From Chlamydia sp. 17-3921 (GTDB taxonomy: Bacteria; Chlamydiota; Chlamydiia; Chlamydiales; Chlamydiaceae): a stretch of 64,000 nt of DNA. This document shows, one piece after another, positions 19,145 to 30,662 of this stretch. Each line of letters opens with the position of its first letter. The first letter of the stretch is position 1. Both the position numbers and the translations under genes were made by a program. Location of the stretch: positions 149,624 through 213,623 of the forward strand of contig NZ_CACSHH010000003.1 in the NCBI RefSeq assembly GCF_902705545.1. The letters are read 5' to 3'. The notes under the pieces are model-generated. The model had not been told where the DNA came from, searched no databases, and was given only the letters and a program-made list of their open reading frames with translations.

Positions 19145-21109
19145 ATGACATTTAAGTTACATGCCCCTTTTACACCTTGTGGAGATCAACCAAAAGCTAT
19201 TGCTCAACTTTGTTCTGGGCTTCATAAAAACATAAAAGCACAAGTGCTTTTAGGAACAACAGGATCTGGGAAAACATTTACAATAGCAAATGTCATTGCC
19301 AATATAAACCTACCAACTTTAGTTTTAGCTCATAATAAAACTTTAGCTGCTCAGCTTTATCAAGAATTTCGAGAATTCTTTCCAAATAATGCTGTTGAAT
19401 ATTTTATTTCCTATTACGACTACTATCAACCAGAAGCTTATATAGCGCGTAGTGACACTTATATAGAAAAAAGTCTATTAATCAATGATGAGATAGATAA
19501 GTTACGTTTATCTGCAACACGATCTATTTTAGAACGCCAGGATACTCTCATTGTTTCTTCTGTTTCTTGTATTTACGGTATTGGCTCTCCAGAAAATTAC
19601 GCATCCATGTCTTTAGTTATAGAAGTTGGGAAAGAGTATCTCAGAGAAACTTTTATTTCCCAGCTTGTAAAAATGCATTATCAAGCTTCTCCGGTTCCAC
19701 AAAGGAGTACATTTTGTGAGAGAGGAAGTGTTATAGATATTTTCCCAGCATATGAAAGTACTCAAGCTTTACGTTTAGAATTTGTTAATGACTCCTTAGT
19801 TTCTATTGAAAGTTGTGATCCTCTTACAATGATTCCTAAGGCATCCTTAACAACAGCTACTCTTTATCCAGGATCCCATTATGTCACTCCAGAAGCAATT
19901 CGAGAACAAGCAATTCGAACTATTCGTGAAGAATTAGAAGAACGTATGCTATTTTTTGATAACCGTCCTGTAGAACAAGATCGAATATTTCACAGAACAA
20001 TGCATGATATTGAAATGATCAAAGAAATAGGTTTCTGTAAAGGAATCGAAAATTATTCTCGACATTTCACAGGGAATCCTCCAGGAACTCCTCCAGCATG
20101 TCTCCTAGATTATTTTCCTGAAAATTTTCTACTCGTTATTGATGAATCTCATCAAACACTTCCACAAATAAGAGCTATGTATCGCGGAGATCGCTCTCGA
20201 AAAGAATCTTTAATAGAATATGGGTTTCGTCTTCCTTCAGCATACGATAATCGTCCTCTAACTTATGAAGAAACCCAGAAATATTTTCGCAAAGTCATTT
20301 ATGTTTCTGCAACTCCAGGAGAAACGGAACTTAGAGAAAGTCAAGGGCATATTATTGAACAAATCATTCGTCCAACAGGAATTCCAGATCCCATTCCAGA
20401 AATCCGACCAGCAACAGGACAAGTCGATGATCTCTTAGAAGAAATTCGCCTCAGACTTACTAAAAAACATGAAAAGATTCTCGTTATTTCCCTAACAAAG
20501 AAACTTGCTGAGGATATCGCAGTATTTCTTAATGAGCTTGATATAGCAGCAGCTTATCTCCATTCTGGAATAGAAACTGCAGAACGCACACATATTTTAT
20601 CAGATCTACGTATGGGTAAAATTGATGTACTGATTGGTGTTAACCTTTTACGCGAAGGGCTAGATCTTCCTGAAGTATCTTTAGTTGCCATCTTAGATGC
20701 TGATAAAGAAGGTTTTTTGCGGAGCACCTCATCCTTAATTCAATTTTGTGGAAGAGCAGCAAGAAATATTCAAGGGAAAGTTATTTTTTATGCTAATCAG
20801 AAAACAAAATCTATAGAAACAACTATAAAAGAAACTGAACGACGAAGACAAATCCAACTTGATTATAACAAAAAGCATAATATTACCCCTCGCCCTATTA
20901 TAAAGGCTATTTTTAAGAATCCGATTCCTCAAGGGGGGAAAAAAGATCTTACAATAGAAAGAACTCTTTCTCAGGAAGATCTCGAAAAACAAATTAAAAA
21001 ATATGAAAAGCTGATGCTTCAGGCTTCTGAAAATTTTCTTTTTGATGATGCTGCAAAATACCGAGATCTTATGACATCCTATAAGGAACAGTTATTATAT
21101 TTTTCATAA
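19145..21109 (+). CDS. uvrB: UvrABC system protein B (excision repair helicase)
   Basis: UvrB is the damage-verification helicase of nucleotide excision repair, loaded by UvrA and partnered by UvrC. The 654 residues show Walker A GTTGSGKT (about 39-46), the damage-probing beta-hairpin region [10 protein letters not shown] (about 92-101), the helicase motif DESHQTLPQ, the motif V/VI region [15 protein letters not shown] and QFCGRAARN, and a C-terminal UVR motif ([10 protein letters not shown], about 636-645) for UvrC contact. It is complete and of standard length. It is the last gene before the eno promoter region. It corresponds to CT586. Confidence 0.97.
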   Translation: MTFKLHAPFTPCGDQPKAIAQLCSGLHKNIKAQVLLGTTGSGKTFTIANVIANINLPTLVLAHNKTLAAQLYQEFREFFPNNAVEYFISYYDYYQPEAYIARSDTYIEKSLLINDEIDKLRLSATRSILERQDTLIVSSVSCIYGIGSPENYASMSLVIEVGKEYLRETFISQLVKMHYQASPVPQRSTFCERGSVIDIFPAYESTQALRLEFVNDSLVSIESCDPLTMIPKASLTTATLYPGSHYVTPEAIREQAIRTIREELEERMLFFDNRPVEQDRIFHRTMHDIEMIKEIGFCKGIENYSRHFTGNPPGTPPACLLDYFPENFLLVIDESHQTLPQIRAMYRGDRSRKESLIEYGFRLPSAYDNRPLTYEETQKYFRKVIYVSATPGETELRESQGHIIEQIIRPTGIPDPIPEIRPATGQVDDLLEEIRLRLTKKHEKILVISLTKKLAEDIAVFLNELDIAAAYLHSGIETAERTHILSDLRMGKIDVLIGVNLLREGLDLPEVSLVAILDADKEGFLRSTSSLIQFCGRAARNIQGKVIFYANQKTKSIETTIKETERRRQIQLDYNKKHNITPRPIIKAIFKNPIPQGGKKDLTIERTLSQEDLEKQIKKYEKLMLQASENFLFDDAAKYRDLMTSYKEQLLYFS

Positions 21110-21130
21110 TTTTCAAGTAACAAAATCTAT

Positions 21131-21159
21131 TTACTTTTTGTTATAATAAAATCTAATAT
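21131..21159 (+). promoter_or_regulatory. Candidate sigma-66 promoter of eno
   Basis: TTACTT (21131-21136) and TAATAT (21154-21159) are separated by 17 bases. The predicted transcript has a leader of about 85 bases before the eno ATG at 21251. The leader contains a small hairpin, AAACCT (21209-21214) pairing AGGTTT (21221-21226). The promoter fit is good by eye but unproven. Confidence 0.45.
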
Positions 21160-21229
21160 GGCCAATAAAGAATCCGCTTTTATTGTATATTCGGTAGAAC
21201 TATTCTTTAAACCTCTCTAAAGGTTTTAA

Positions 21230-22531
<1,302 letters not shown>

Positions 22532-22722
22532 AAGAATGTAAAACAGGATGATATCCATAATAACGATTGGCACTGTCTTTAGTTTGCATTATTTCCTAGA
22601 GTAGCTCTAAATAAATAGTAGATATCCCCTTAAACAAAATTTTTATATACTAAGAAAAAATTCAAAACTCGAGAAGAGCCTGCGCTTCTTGAAAGTCTTT
22701 GGAAAGTAAAATCGCTATATAG

Positions 22723-24636
22723 ATGATCCCCTTTACTAAAACAATTGGGTTCCGACTATGGTTAGCTTGTGTTACAGCTATCATTGTTCCTCTTGGAATC
22801 AATATAGTTTTATTAAACATAGAGCAATACCACTCAACAGTTTCATCTATTTCTAATTCTCTAAAAGAAAATGCAGCATTCAAAGCAAATACCCTCATGC
22901 AGATAGTTCCTTTAAATGCCAATGTTCTTGCTTTGTTTTCTGAAGTGTTGCAATTAGATCAAGGTATTCCAGAAAATCCAGACACAGCTCTCAGCAACGA
23001 AATGCAAAGAGTTTTTAGCACTACTTACGATGAAATCTCTCTTATCAAAATTCAAGCTAATGGAGATAAAATTGTTGTGGCATCGAATCTTTTAGAACAT
23101 TTAGGAGAGAATTATACTAATAAAATTACTATTTCTCCCAATGAAGAATTTTCAGCTTCCTTCAAACGCTCTTCTACAAAGAATGAAGTATTTTCTGTTA
23201 TGCAATCTAATCTTTTTAATCCTAGAACGCAAGATCTCGAAGGAATTGTATATACAACATTTAATGCTCACGACCTATTGAAAAATCTTTTAATAAATCA
23301 ACAAGCCTACCTCACAGTAAAAACAGCTGTTATTTCTAAAAATGGAGTAATTTTAAAAGCTTCAGATCCCGCTTTAAATCTTCGAACAACGCATTCTAAT
23401 ATCTCAAAACAAGAATTCTGTAAGATATTCCTCAATGAAGATACTTGTCCTGAGGATCTCTACTTAGAACCTCTTTCATTAATTCCCCTACGATCTTTAG
23501 GATCTAACTTCTTTTCATTTAAAATAAAAAATAGAGAAGCTTGGGGTTATATCGAAAACCTTTCAAATATGGACATTGCCATACTGTCTTATAGTAAAAA
23601 AGACGACAGCTTTTCTCTTTTATGGAGACGAATAGGCATGTATCTTGCTTATTTCATTTGCATACTTTTCGGAAGCATTGCAGCTTATCTTGTTGCGAAA
23701 AGATTATCTTTACCCATTCGTAAACTCGCAACAACAATGATAGAAACACGAAAAAATCTGCATCATCCTTCTTATACGGATGATTCACTAGGATTTGAAA
23801 TTAATCGTTTGGGACATATTTTCAACGCTATGATTAGCAATCTAAACAAACAGCAAGAGCTTGCTAAACAAGGTTTCCTTCTTAAAGAAAGTGCTCAAAA
23901 TGCTTTACAGCTTGGTGAACAAGCCCAACAGAGACTTCTTCCAAATGCTCTCCCTAACTATCCTCATACAGAAATTGCCAAAGCTTATATCCCAGCAGTT
24001 ACTGTCGGAGGTGATTTTTACGATGTTTTCATTGTAGGAGAAGGAGCTGAAGCAAAACTTTTTCTTATTGTTGCAGATGCTTCTGGAAAAGGAGTTTCTG
24101 CTTGTGGTTACTCTTTATTCTTAAAAAACATGCTACGTACCTTCTTGTCTAATTCTTCATCTTTAAAAGAAGCTATTCAAAAAACTTCTTCTCTCTTTTA
24201 TGAAAATACCATGGATTCTGGGATGTTCGTAACGTTATGTGTATATTGCTACAGTTACGCAACTCAAACTATAGAATATTACTCTTGCGGACATAACCCT
24301 GCTTGTTACGTTACACCTCAAGGTGAGTCTTGTTTACTGTTTCACCAGGGAATGGCCTTAGGTTTTCTTCCTAATATTCCAAAAACCCCAGATGTTGTCT
24401 TTCATCCTCAACCAGGATCGTTGATATTTTTATATTCAGATGGGATTACAGAGGCACATAATGCTCAACAAGAAATGTTTGGAGAAGAACGCTTACTTTC
24501 TGTAACACGGACCCTAAAAAATAAAAGTGCAGAAGAAGCCGTTCATGCTCTTATGCTTGCTGTAAAAGCTTTTGTAGGAAATAGTCCTCAACATGATGAC
24601 ATTACCTTATTAGTTCTAAAAATATCAGAGTCATGA
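22723..24636 (+). CDS. rsbU: RsbU, membrane PP2C-type serine phosphatase with periplasmic sensor
   Basis: RsbU dephosphorylates anti-sigma antagonists (RsbV) in a partner-switching pathway thought to control the main sigma factor. The 637 residues comprise TM1 (about 8-28), a periplasmic sensor (about 30-305), TM2 (about 308-330), a HAMP linker (about 330-385) and a C-terminal PP2C domain. The metal-binding acidic residues are present: D431 and D434 (GGDFYD), D452 (ADASGKG), D573 (SDGITEA) and D625/D626 (HDD). An in-frame TAG directly before the ATG fixes the start. The C. trachomatis homologue (CT588) sensor has been reported to bind TCA-cycle acids. The next gene overlaps by 4 bases. Confidence 0.93.
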   Translation: MIPFTKTIGFRLWLACVTAIIVPLGINIVLLNIEQYHSTVSSISNSLKENAAFKANTLMQIVPLNANVLALFSEVLQLDQGIPENPDTALSNEMQRVFSTTYDEISLIKIQANGDKIVVASNLLEHLGENYTNKITISPNEEFSASFKRSSTKNEVFSVMQSNLFNPRTQDLEGIVYTTFNAHDLLKNLLINQQAYLTVKTAVISKNGVILKASDPALNLRTTHSNISKQEFCKIFLNEDTCPEDLYLEPLSLIPLRSLGSNFFSFKIKNREAWGYIENLSNMDIAILSYSKKDDSFSLLWRRIGMYLAYFICILFGSIAAYLVAKRLSLPIRKLATTMIETRKNLHHPSYTDDSLGFEINRLGHIFNAMISNLNKQQELAKQGFLLKESAQNALQLGEQAQQRLLPNALPNYPHTEIAKAYIPAVTVGGDFYDVFIVGEGAEAKLFLIVADASGKGVSACGYSLFLKNMLRTFLSNSSSLKEAIQKTSSLFYENTMDSGMFVTLCVYCYSYATQTIEYYSCGHNPACYVTPQGESCLLFHQGMALGFLPNIPKTPDVVFHPQPGSLIFLYSDGITEAHNAQQEMFGEERLLSVTRTLKNKSAEEAVHALMLAVKAFVGNSPQHDDITLLVLKISES

Positions 24637-26444
24637 AACAAACATTCACTAAACGAATTCTTCTTTTTCTTTTTTTAGTAATTCCGATACCGCTTATTCT
24701 TAATCTTGTTTTCGTTAGTTACTTTTCTTTTTCTGCAGCAAAAGCAAATCTTGTTCAAACACTTCATACTCATGCAACGAACCTAAGTATAGAATTTGAT
24801 AAAAGACTTAATATTCATAAGTTATTTATCGACAGACTTGCAAATACTCTATCATTAAAAGCTTACGCTTCTCCGGAAGGATTCTCCTTAGCTTCTAATG
24901 AAATTTTTTCTCTTCCTGATGCAGAATTTTCCCTATGTCTCATTAATCTTTTAGACGGATCAATAAAAGCCAAGCATCCTGGGGACCCTTTCATTCGTTA
25001 TCTTAAAGAACATCCTGAGTTAAAAAAAAAACTTAGCAACAACATCGGCCGTGCGATTTTACTTACAGTGCCAGAACCCCAACCTCAGCATTACCTAGTT
25101 TTAACAGAAGACATTGCAGAATGGAATTCGCCACAAATCTCAGGCCTTCTTATAGGCTTTTATCCCATGTCTTTTTTACAAAAGGATCTATTTCAATCTC
25201 TTCATATTACTAAGGGAAACATCTGTTTATTAAACAAGTACGGAGAAACTCTATTTTGCTCTCAACCTGATGAGAAATTCTCTATTTTTTCTTTAAATCT
25301 TCCAAATCTTCCGCAACTAACTCCAAGAACATCTCCTTCCATAATTATCAAACCACCACCTTCAATATTGAAAGAAAAAGATATTGTCAGTGTCAATATT
25401 GAAGGGAAAAACTACTTAGGGTTATTGCTGAATAAAATTCCCATTCAAGGGATATACACGCTTTCCCTAGTTCCTGTTTCTGATCTTATTCGATCAAGCC
25501 TGACTTTACCTATCAATATTCTTATATTTTATATTCTTGCCTTTTGCTTGATGGGCTGGATTTTTTCTAAAATCAATAAACGATTGAATCAGCCTCTGCA
25601 AGAGCTTACTCTATGTATGGAATCTGCTTGGCAAGGGAACCATAACGTACGATTTGAACCTCAGCCTTATGGTTATGAAATCAACGAATTGGGAAATATT
25701 TTTAACTGCACATTATTGCTTTTATTAAACTCTATAGAAAAAGCTGATATAGGCTATGCTTCTGGAAACAAATTACAAAAAGAATTGGCTATTCTTGAAT
25801 CACTTCAAGAAATTCTTTTAAGCCCTAAATTCCCTTCTTTCCCAGAAATTTCTTTTAGTTCTCAGCATCTTCAAGGAAGACAACGTTCGGGACACTTTTA
25901 TGGTTGGAACATTAGAGAAGAAGACCATAGTCTTCTCGGTGTTATCGGTCTTGCCGGAGATATCGGATTACCGTCTTATCTTTATGCCCTGTCTGCTCGA
26001 AGCTTATTTTTAGCTTACGCTAATCTTTATTCCTCCATTGAAGATATTAGCAAAGAAACTATGAAAAACTTCTTAAAAACAACAGAGGGGAACGAAGCAA
26101 CGGTTTCTATGACCTTTTTGCTCTATTTCAAAGAAAAACGAGAACTTTCTCTACTTTCTATAGGAGATTCCGCCCCCACAGTATTTCTGAAAAGAGGAGA
26201 TACATTTACTCGCCTAGCAATGCCTTCGAAATGTTCTATGCTATCGAATGACTTAATCGTGTGTGTTACGGGAAATAGGGAGCTCTCAGATCATCTTAGT
26301 AAGCTTCCTATAGAAGCCCTACTTAAAGACTCGCTTTCTACAGTAAATGGAGAAAATTTTATAGATTCCTTAACCACAATACTAAATAACAGAGATCAAA
26401 CAGAAGCAGATGGAACTTTAACAATATTAGAATTCTTGTACTAA
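24633..26444 (+). CDS. RsbU-like membrane protein with degenerate phosphatase domain (CT589-like)
   Basis: This 603-residue protein has the same plan as RsbU: TM1 (about 8-32), a periplasmic region, TM2 (about 285-308), a HAMP-like linker, and a C-terminal domain alignable by eye to the PP2C fold. The metal ligands are lost: GGDFYD has become SGHFYG (419-424), ADASGKG has become GLAGDIG, SDGITE has become VTGNRE, and the final HDD pair is ADG. It therefore probably cannot hydrolyse phosphate. The start overlaps the rsbU stop (ATGA), so both are made together. Inference: a pseudophosphatase that competes with, titrates or heterodimerises with RsbU. It corresponds to CT589. Confidence 0.88.
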   Translation: MKQTFTKRILLFLFLVIPIPLILNLVFVSYFSFSAAKANLVQTLHTHATNLSIEFDKRLNIHKLFIDRLANTLSLKAYASPEGFSLASNEIFSLPDAEFSLCLINLLDGSIKAKHPGDPFIRYLKEHPELKKKLSNNIGRAILLTVPEPQPQHYLVLTEDIAEWNSPQISGLLIGFYPMSFLQKDLFQSLHITKGNICLLNKYGETLFCSQPDEKFSIFSLNLPNLPQLTPRTSPSIIIKPPPSILKEKDIVSVNIEGKNYLGLLLNKIPIQGIYTLSLVPVSDLIRSSLTLPINILIFYILAFCLMGWIFSKINKRLNQPLQELTLCMESAWQGNHNVRFEPQPYGYEINELGNIFNCTLLLLLNSIEKADIGYASGNKLQKELAILESLQEILLSPKFPSFPEISFSSQHLQGRQRSGHFYGWNIREEDHSLLGVIGLAGDIGLPSYLYALSARSLFLAYANLYSSIEDISKETMKNFLKTTEGNEATVSMTFLLYFKEKRELSLLSIGDSAPTVFLKRGDTFTRLAMPSKCSMLSNDLIVCVTGNRELSDHLSKLPIEALLKDSLSTVNGENFIDSLTTILNNRDQTEADGTLTILEFLY

Positions 26445-26543
26445 AAAATAAAACTTAATGCTTACCCTGCAGTAAATCTATCAACATTTCAGATCTTGCC
26501 TTGCTCCCTTTCTTTGATTTCAAAGGAGAAACAGTCCATTTAC

Positions 26544-26564
26544 TTAGAAATAAAAAATTTCTAA
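26544..26564. terminator. AT-rich hairpin between convergent CT589-like gene and small membrane gene
   Basis: TTAGAAAT (26544-26551) and ATTTCTAA (26557-26564) form an 8-bp stem with an AAAAA loop, followed on the plus strand by TCTTTTTC. It overlaps the stop codon of the minus-strand gene. It could terminate the rsbU operon and possibly the opposing gene. Confidence 0.45.
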
Positions 26565-26842
26565 TCTTTTTCTACTTTTAGATTTTTATGAAAGCATTTC
26601 ACAAACAAAGCTAGAGTTATGGAAATAAGAGCTAAAGAGATCGTAAGCACCGCACACACAATTAAAGATACGGGAGTAGGAACAGAAGACAAAGCATATA
26701 GCATTGCAGTAGTTACCGCAAAACCAATTGAAAGCAAGAGGCTTACCCTGGAGACTTGTGTTAGAAGAGAAGCTTTCGCATAAAACCTATCCAAGCATCC
26801 CTGAGAATTTTCTTGAAGCTGAGTTGCAATACTATTTACCAT
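26561..26842 (-). CDS. Small protein with two adjacent membrane helices, Inc-like candidate
   Basis: This 93-residue protein is unrecognised. It is mostly two long hydrophobic segments (about 31-51 and 56-84) separated by a short SSVPTPV turn, with a soluble N-terminus and a basic, short C-terminal tail. This bilobed hydrophobicity is the hallmark of chlamydial inclusion membrane (Inc) proteins, which are type III substrates. The ATG is preceded by GGAAAG at good spacing. I do not recall a C. trachomatis gene at this place, so it may be lineage-specific. The alternative is a simple small inner-membrane protein. Coding is supported by the ribosome site, the stop inside a hairpin and amino-acid composition. 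Confidence 0.65.
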   Translation of the reverse strand: MVNSIATQLQENSQGCLDRFYAKASLLTQVSRVSLLLSIGFAVTTAMLYALSSVPTPVSLIVCAVLTISLALISITLALFVKCFHKNLKVEKD

Positions 26843-26978
26843 AATAATCTTTCCTTAAAAGCTTCAAGGCAAAAATCTTATACTAACCTCCTATTTTTCT
26901 TAAAGAGTCGTCTACTGACATAAACATCAGATTCATGATAAAGAAACGAGATAGCAGTGTGTCTTTCTCCTTTTTTCT

Positions 26979-29867
26979 ATGTCAAGATTAGATAACTTTG
27001 TTTTTCAATCCTTAACGGAATCACAACAACCGACCCCCTTAGAAGAAATTTTCTGTGTGGATGATACAGCTCTATTTGAAGCTTATCAGACAACAGCTCT
27101 GCAATCTCCATTAGCAGCAAAAACAATAAATATTGCACAGAAAACAGCTATTTACATTCTTGCTGATAACGGAGAAATAGACCCTATTAAACTTATTGAT
27201 GCTATTCATCATCTTACAAATCATTTATATCCTTTAGGGCCTCATCGCCACAACGAAGTTAAAGCTCGAGAGCATCTTTTAAATATGCTGAAAGCTTTAA
27301 AAGAATCTAAGGAACTTAAAGACCGCATTAAAAAACTTTTTGTTCCTTCTTACACAACCATTCAAAATCTTATTCGTGATTCTCTGGCATTGGAAGATTC
27401 TATTCCAATAACAACTATTCATGTTAGACAAGCTGCTTTAACAGCTTTATTTACCTATCTACGTCAAGATGTGGGCTCATGTTTTGCTACAGCTCTAGCG
27501 ATTCTTATTCATCAAGAATACCCAGAACTCTTTTTCAAAGACCTTGATGATTTATTAAGCACTGGGAAACTCACAAGAATTATAGGTACTCGAGAAGTTT
27601 CTATTCCTATTAATTTATCTGGGTGTATCGGAGAGCTTTTCAAACACATAAGGATCCTAGATTTATATCCAGATCCCATAATGAAGCTCTCTGCATCTCC
27701 GGGATTACAAAAAGCTTTTGAAGCAGCAGGAATATTAGATTCTCAAGAAACTTCTCAAATCCAAGTTCAGCAATTACTCGCTCATGAATACATGTTACAA
27801 AAACTACAACAGATTCAAACAACGATCTCGGCACATGAAATTATCCAAACAACATTACTACATTATTATCAAGTTTCAGAAAGTATCGTAAAGACTGTTC
27901 TCTTTAAAGAAGGCTTACACAGCAAAGAAAAAGTTCTTTTCACTTCACAACATCCTCATGAGCTTTCACAAGCTCAGAAAGTGTACAGCTATCTTTTTGC
28001 TTATGAACAAGCAAAAAGAGCTTTTATTCGAGATACACAAAATCCTCTTCTAAAATCTTGGGAATACTCTTTAGCAACACTTGCCGATGCAAATAACTCT
28101 GTAACAGCACATCATATTCATATAGCCTTGGGCTGGAATCATGATGAGCCAGATAGCTTAGCAAATCTCATACAGACTTTCGTTGAACATGAAATTACAA
28201 ATATCCATTCCATAGTTTCTCAATGTGAACAAACCTATCAAGAAGCTCGAGCTCAACTTGATTATATTGAAAATCGCATGAAAAATCCTTTGAATAATCA
28301 AGATAGTCAGATTTTGACTATGGATCATATACGGTTTCGTCAAGAGCTAAATAAAGCTCTTTATGACTGGGATGCTGCTCAAGAAAAAGCTAAGAAATTC
28401 CTGAATTTACCAAAATATCTTATGTCTTTTTATACCAAGCAAATTCCCCAATATTTCCGAAGTTTCTATGATGCCTTTATTCAAGAATTTTCTCATTTAC
28501 ACACAGATACCCCTGCAGGTTTTCGAGTTCTTTTCACACATGGAAGAGCTCATCCTCATTCCTGGTCACCAATTTATTCCATAAGCGAATTCATTCGCTT
28601 CCTCTCGGAATTTTTCTCTTCTACAGAAGTTGATTTACTCGAGAAACATGCTATCGAAGACTTAGAAAAAGAAACTTCCGTTCTTATTCATAATATTATT
28701 GCCCTTCTACACAAAGAAAGTTTTCAACAAGCAGCTCTTACTCGAATTCTCCAAGCCTACAATCTTCCTGTCCCAGAATCTATTTTAAATAATTTAAATC
28801 AAGTTACTCTTACCCCTTGGGTTTATATCTCAGGAGGATCTGTAAATTCTCTACTTACCGATTACTTTGAAAAAACAACACCTTTAACAGTAATGCAGAA
28901 ACATCCAGAAAATGCTCATGAATTAGCAGCTTTTTTCTCAGATGCTCTTAAAGATCTCCCTGAAGGCATAAAAAGCTATTTAGAAGATGGCACACATACT
29001 CTCATTACAGCATCCCCAAGTCATGTTTTTTCTGTAATTGCAGGATCTCCTCTATTTAGAGAAGCTTGGGATAATGACTGGTATAGCTACACATGGCTTC
29101 GTGATGTATGGATGAAGCAGCATAACAGCTTTTTATACAATACTGTTCTTTCTCAACCAGATATTTACACTTTTATAGAACGTTTTTGCAAAAAATACTC
29201 TCTTGATCATCTTATTCAAGATTTTCATAATTTTTGCTCAGATTACTCTTTCTCTCTACCAGAATTTTATGATAAAAGTTCCCAATTCTTACAAGAGATA
29301 CTCCCAGATGCCCACCATACTCTAATATATCAACGACGTCTCGCTCATCAGATAGTAAATGATGTTCCTTATGTTTCAGAACAACAGCTTCCAGAGACTT
29401 TGGAACTTATTTCTGCTTATTTAGGAATATCTTCTCGCATAACATTTAACAAATTTAGCGATCTTATAGAACAGCATATCCCTAAGCTTTCTTTGCTTTC
29501 TTCTTCCGACATTCGTCATCTGTATAAAGGATTACTTATGCAAAGTTATCAAAAAACTTATACAGAAGAAGATCTTTATTTACGTTTAGCAAATGCTATG
29601 AGACACCACAGTTTAGCCTATCCTGCCCCATTACTATTTGGTGATAGCAATTGGCCTTATAGTTATTTTGGCTTTATACTTCATCCGGGGACATCACAAA
29701 TAGATCTATGGCAATTTAATTATGCTGGATTACAAGGAGCTCCTTTAGAAAATCTTCAAGAGGTTCTATCCGTAGAGAAACCTTGGTCTCTCTATTCTAA
29801 TCCTATAGATTACGGAATGCCTCCTCCTCCAGGATACCGAAGTCAAATGCCAAAAGGATTTTTCTAA
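26979..29867 (+). CDS. Large protein of unknown function with possible papain-like signature (CT590-like)
   Basis: This 962-residue protein has no annotated family that I recognise. It is mostly helical and soluble, with no signal peptide or membrane helix. Near the N-terminal third it has QDVGSCFATA with Cys168 and Gln163, reminiscent of the oxyanion Gln and catalytic Cys of papain-like peptidases. Near the C-terminus HHSLAY (H876, H877) precedes FGDSNW (D889, N891, W892) at the short spacing typical of the His and Asn/Asp-Trp part of such enzymes. The whole could be a transglutaminase/papain fold with a large insertion, which is inference. It stands alone and ends 1 bp before the convergent sdhB stop. 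It corresponds by position to CT590. Confidence 0.85.
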   Translation: MSRLDNFVFQSLTESQQPTPLEEIFCVDDTALFEAYQTTALQSPLAAKTINIAQKTAIYILADNGEIDPIKLIDAIHHLTNHLYPLGPHRHNEVKAREHLLNMLKALKESKELKDRIKKLFVPSYTTIQNLIRDSLALEDSIPITTIHVRQAALTALFTYLRQDVGSCFATALAILIHQEYPELFFKDLDDLLSTGKLTRIIGTREVSIPINLSGCIGELFKHIRILDLYPDPIMKLSASPGLQKAFEAAGILDSQETSQIQVQQLLAHEYMLQKLQQIQTTISAHEIIQTTLLHYYQVSESIVKTVLFKEGLHSKEKVLFTSQHPHELSQAQKVYSYLFAYEQAKRAFIRDTQNPLLKSWEYSLATLADANNSVTAHHIHIALGWNHDEPDSLANLIQTFVEHEITNIHSIVSQCEQTYQEARAQLDYIENRMKNPLNNQDSQILTMDHIRFRQELNKALYDWDAAQEKAKKFLNLPKYLMSFYTKQIPQYFRSFYDAFIQEFSHLHTDTPAGFRVLFTHGRAHPHSWSPIYSISEFIRFLSEFFSSTEVDLLEKHAIEDLEKETSVLIHNIIALLHKESFQQAALTRILQAYNLPVPESILNNLNQVTLTPWVYISGGSVNSLLTDYFEKTTPLTVMQKHPENAHELAAFFSDALKDLPEGIKSYLEDGTHTLITASPSHVFSVIAGSPLFREAWDNDWYSYTWLRDVWMKQHNSFLYNTVLSQPDIYTFIERFCKKYSLDHLIQDFHNFCSDYSFSLPEFYDKSSQFLQEILPDAHHTLIYQRRLAHQIVNDVPYVSEQQLPETLELISAYLGISSRITFNKFSDLIEQHIPKLSLLSSSDIRHLYKGLLMQSYQKTYTEEDLYLRLANAMRHHSLAYPAPLLFGDSNWPYSYFGFILHPGTSQIDLWQFNYAGLQGAPLENLQEVLSVEKPWSLYSNPIDYGMPPPPGYRSQMPKGFF

Positions 29868-29868
29868 A

Positions 29869-30648
29869 TTACTTCTTCTTTTTTCTTTTAAAAAGCGAAG
29901 TAAAGATATTTTTTAAAGAAAATTTCGAAACCTCTCTTCCTATTGCTGAAATGCTTTCTGTTAAAGGAAGTTTTTTTGGACAAACTCGTACACAGTTATG
30001 AGCTTGCCCACATCCTTCTATGCCTGATTTTCCCATCAAAGTTCGTAAACGACGTGAAGAATTCTTATCTCCAGGATAGGAATTGAAATATCGAGTTTGA
30101 GCAATAGCTGCAGGACCAATAAAATCATTGTGTTCATTAATCTGAGGACAAGCTTCTGTACAACAACCACAAGTCATACACATTGATAAGGTATAAAGAA
30201 GCTCTTGCTCTTCAGGAGTTACTTTAGGACCAACTTTATCTCCATCGACTTCTGCAGCAACCCAACCTTGAATATGCTGTAAATTATCAAACATTATAGA
30301 ACGGTCCACTATAAGGTCTCGAACTAAAGGAAACTTTGTTAATGGTGCTAAAGTAATTTCCCGAGAATTTGTGACATCTATATACTCTTGAATCAAGGCT
30401 GTACAAGCTTGACGAGGGACACCATTTACAAGCATAGCACACGAACCGCAAACTTCCTCTAAACACCCTTGCTCCCAGACTATAGGATCTACTTTTTCTC
30501 CCTCGGTATTCACAGGATTCTTTTCTATTTCCATAAGAGCACTAATAACGTTTTCTCCAGAGTGTAAAGGTAATTCGAAGCTTTCCCAATATTGGTTTCC
30601 AGGCATTCCTCGATAAACCTTTAAAATAAAAGTGCTTTGGAACTCCAT
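29869..30648 (-). CDS. sdhB: Succinate dehydrogenase iron-sulfur subunit
   Basis: SdhB carries electrons from SdhA to the membrane anchor. The 259-residue protein has the N-terminal [2Fe-2S] ligands (CLEEVCGSC and RQAC, about 65-90). Two ferredoxin-type clusters follow: CMTCGCCTEACP (about 178-189) for [4Fe-4S], and the GCGQAHNCVRVCPKK block (about 222-236) that supplies the remaining ligands. The basic C-terminal tail ends in FKRKKKK. It is the last gene of sdhCAB, 14 bp after sdhA, and converges on the CT590-like gene with a 1-bp gap. It corresponds to CT591. Confidence 0.95.
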   Translation of the reverse strand: MEFQSTFILKVYRGMPGNQYWESFELPLHSGENVISALMEIEKNPVNTEGEKVDPIVWEQGCLEEVCGSCAMLVNGVPRQACTALIQEYIDVTNSREITLAPLTKFPLVRDLIVDRSIMFDNLQHIQGWVAAEVDGDKVGPKVTPEEQELLYTLSMCMTCGCCTEACPQINEHNDFIGPAAIAQTRYFNSYPGDKNSSRRLRTLMGKSGIEGCGQAHNCVRVCPKKLPLTESISAIGREVSKFSLKNIFTSLFKRKKKK

Positions 30649-30662
30649 AATTACTTCCTTAA

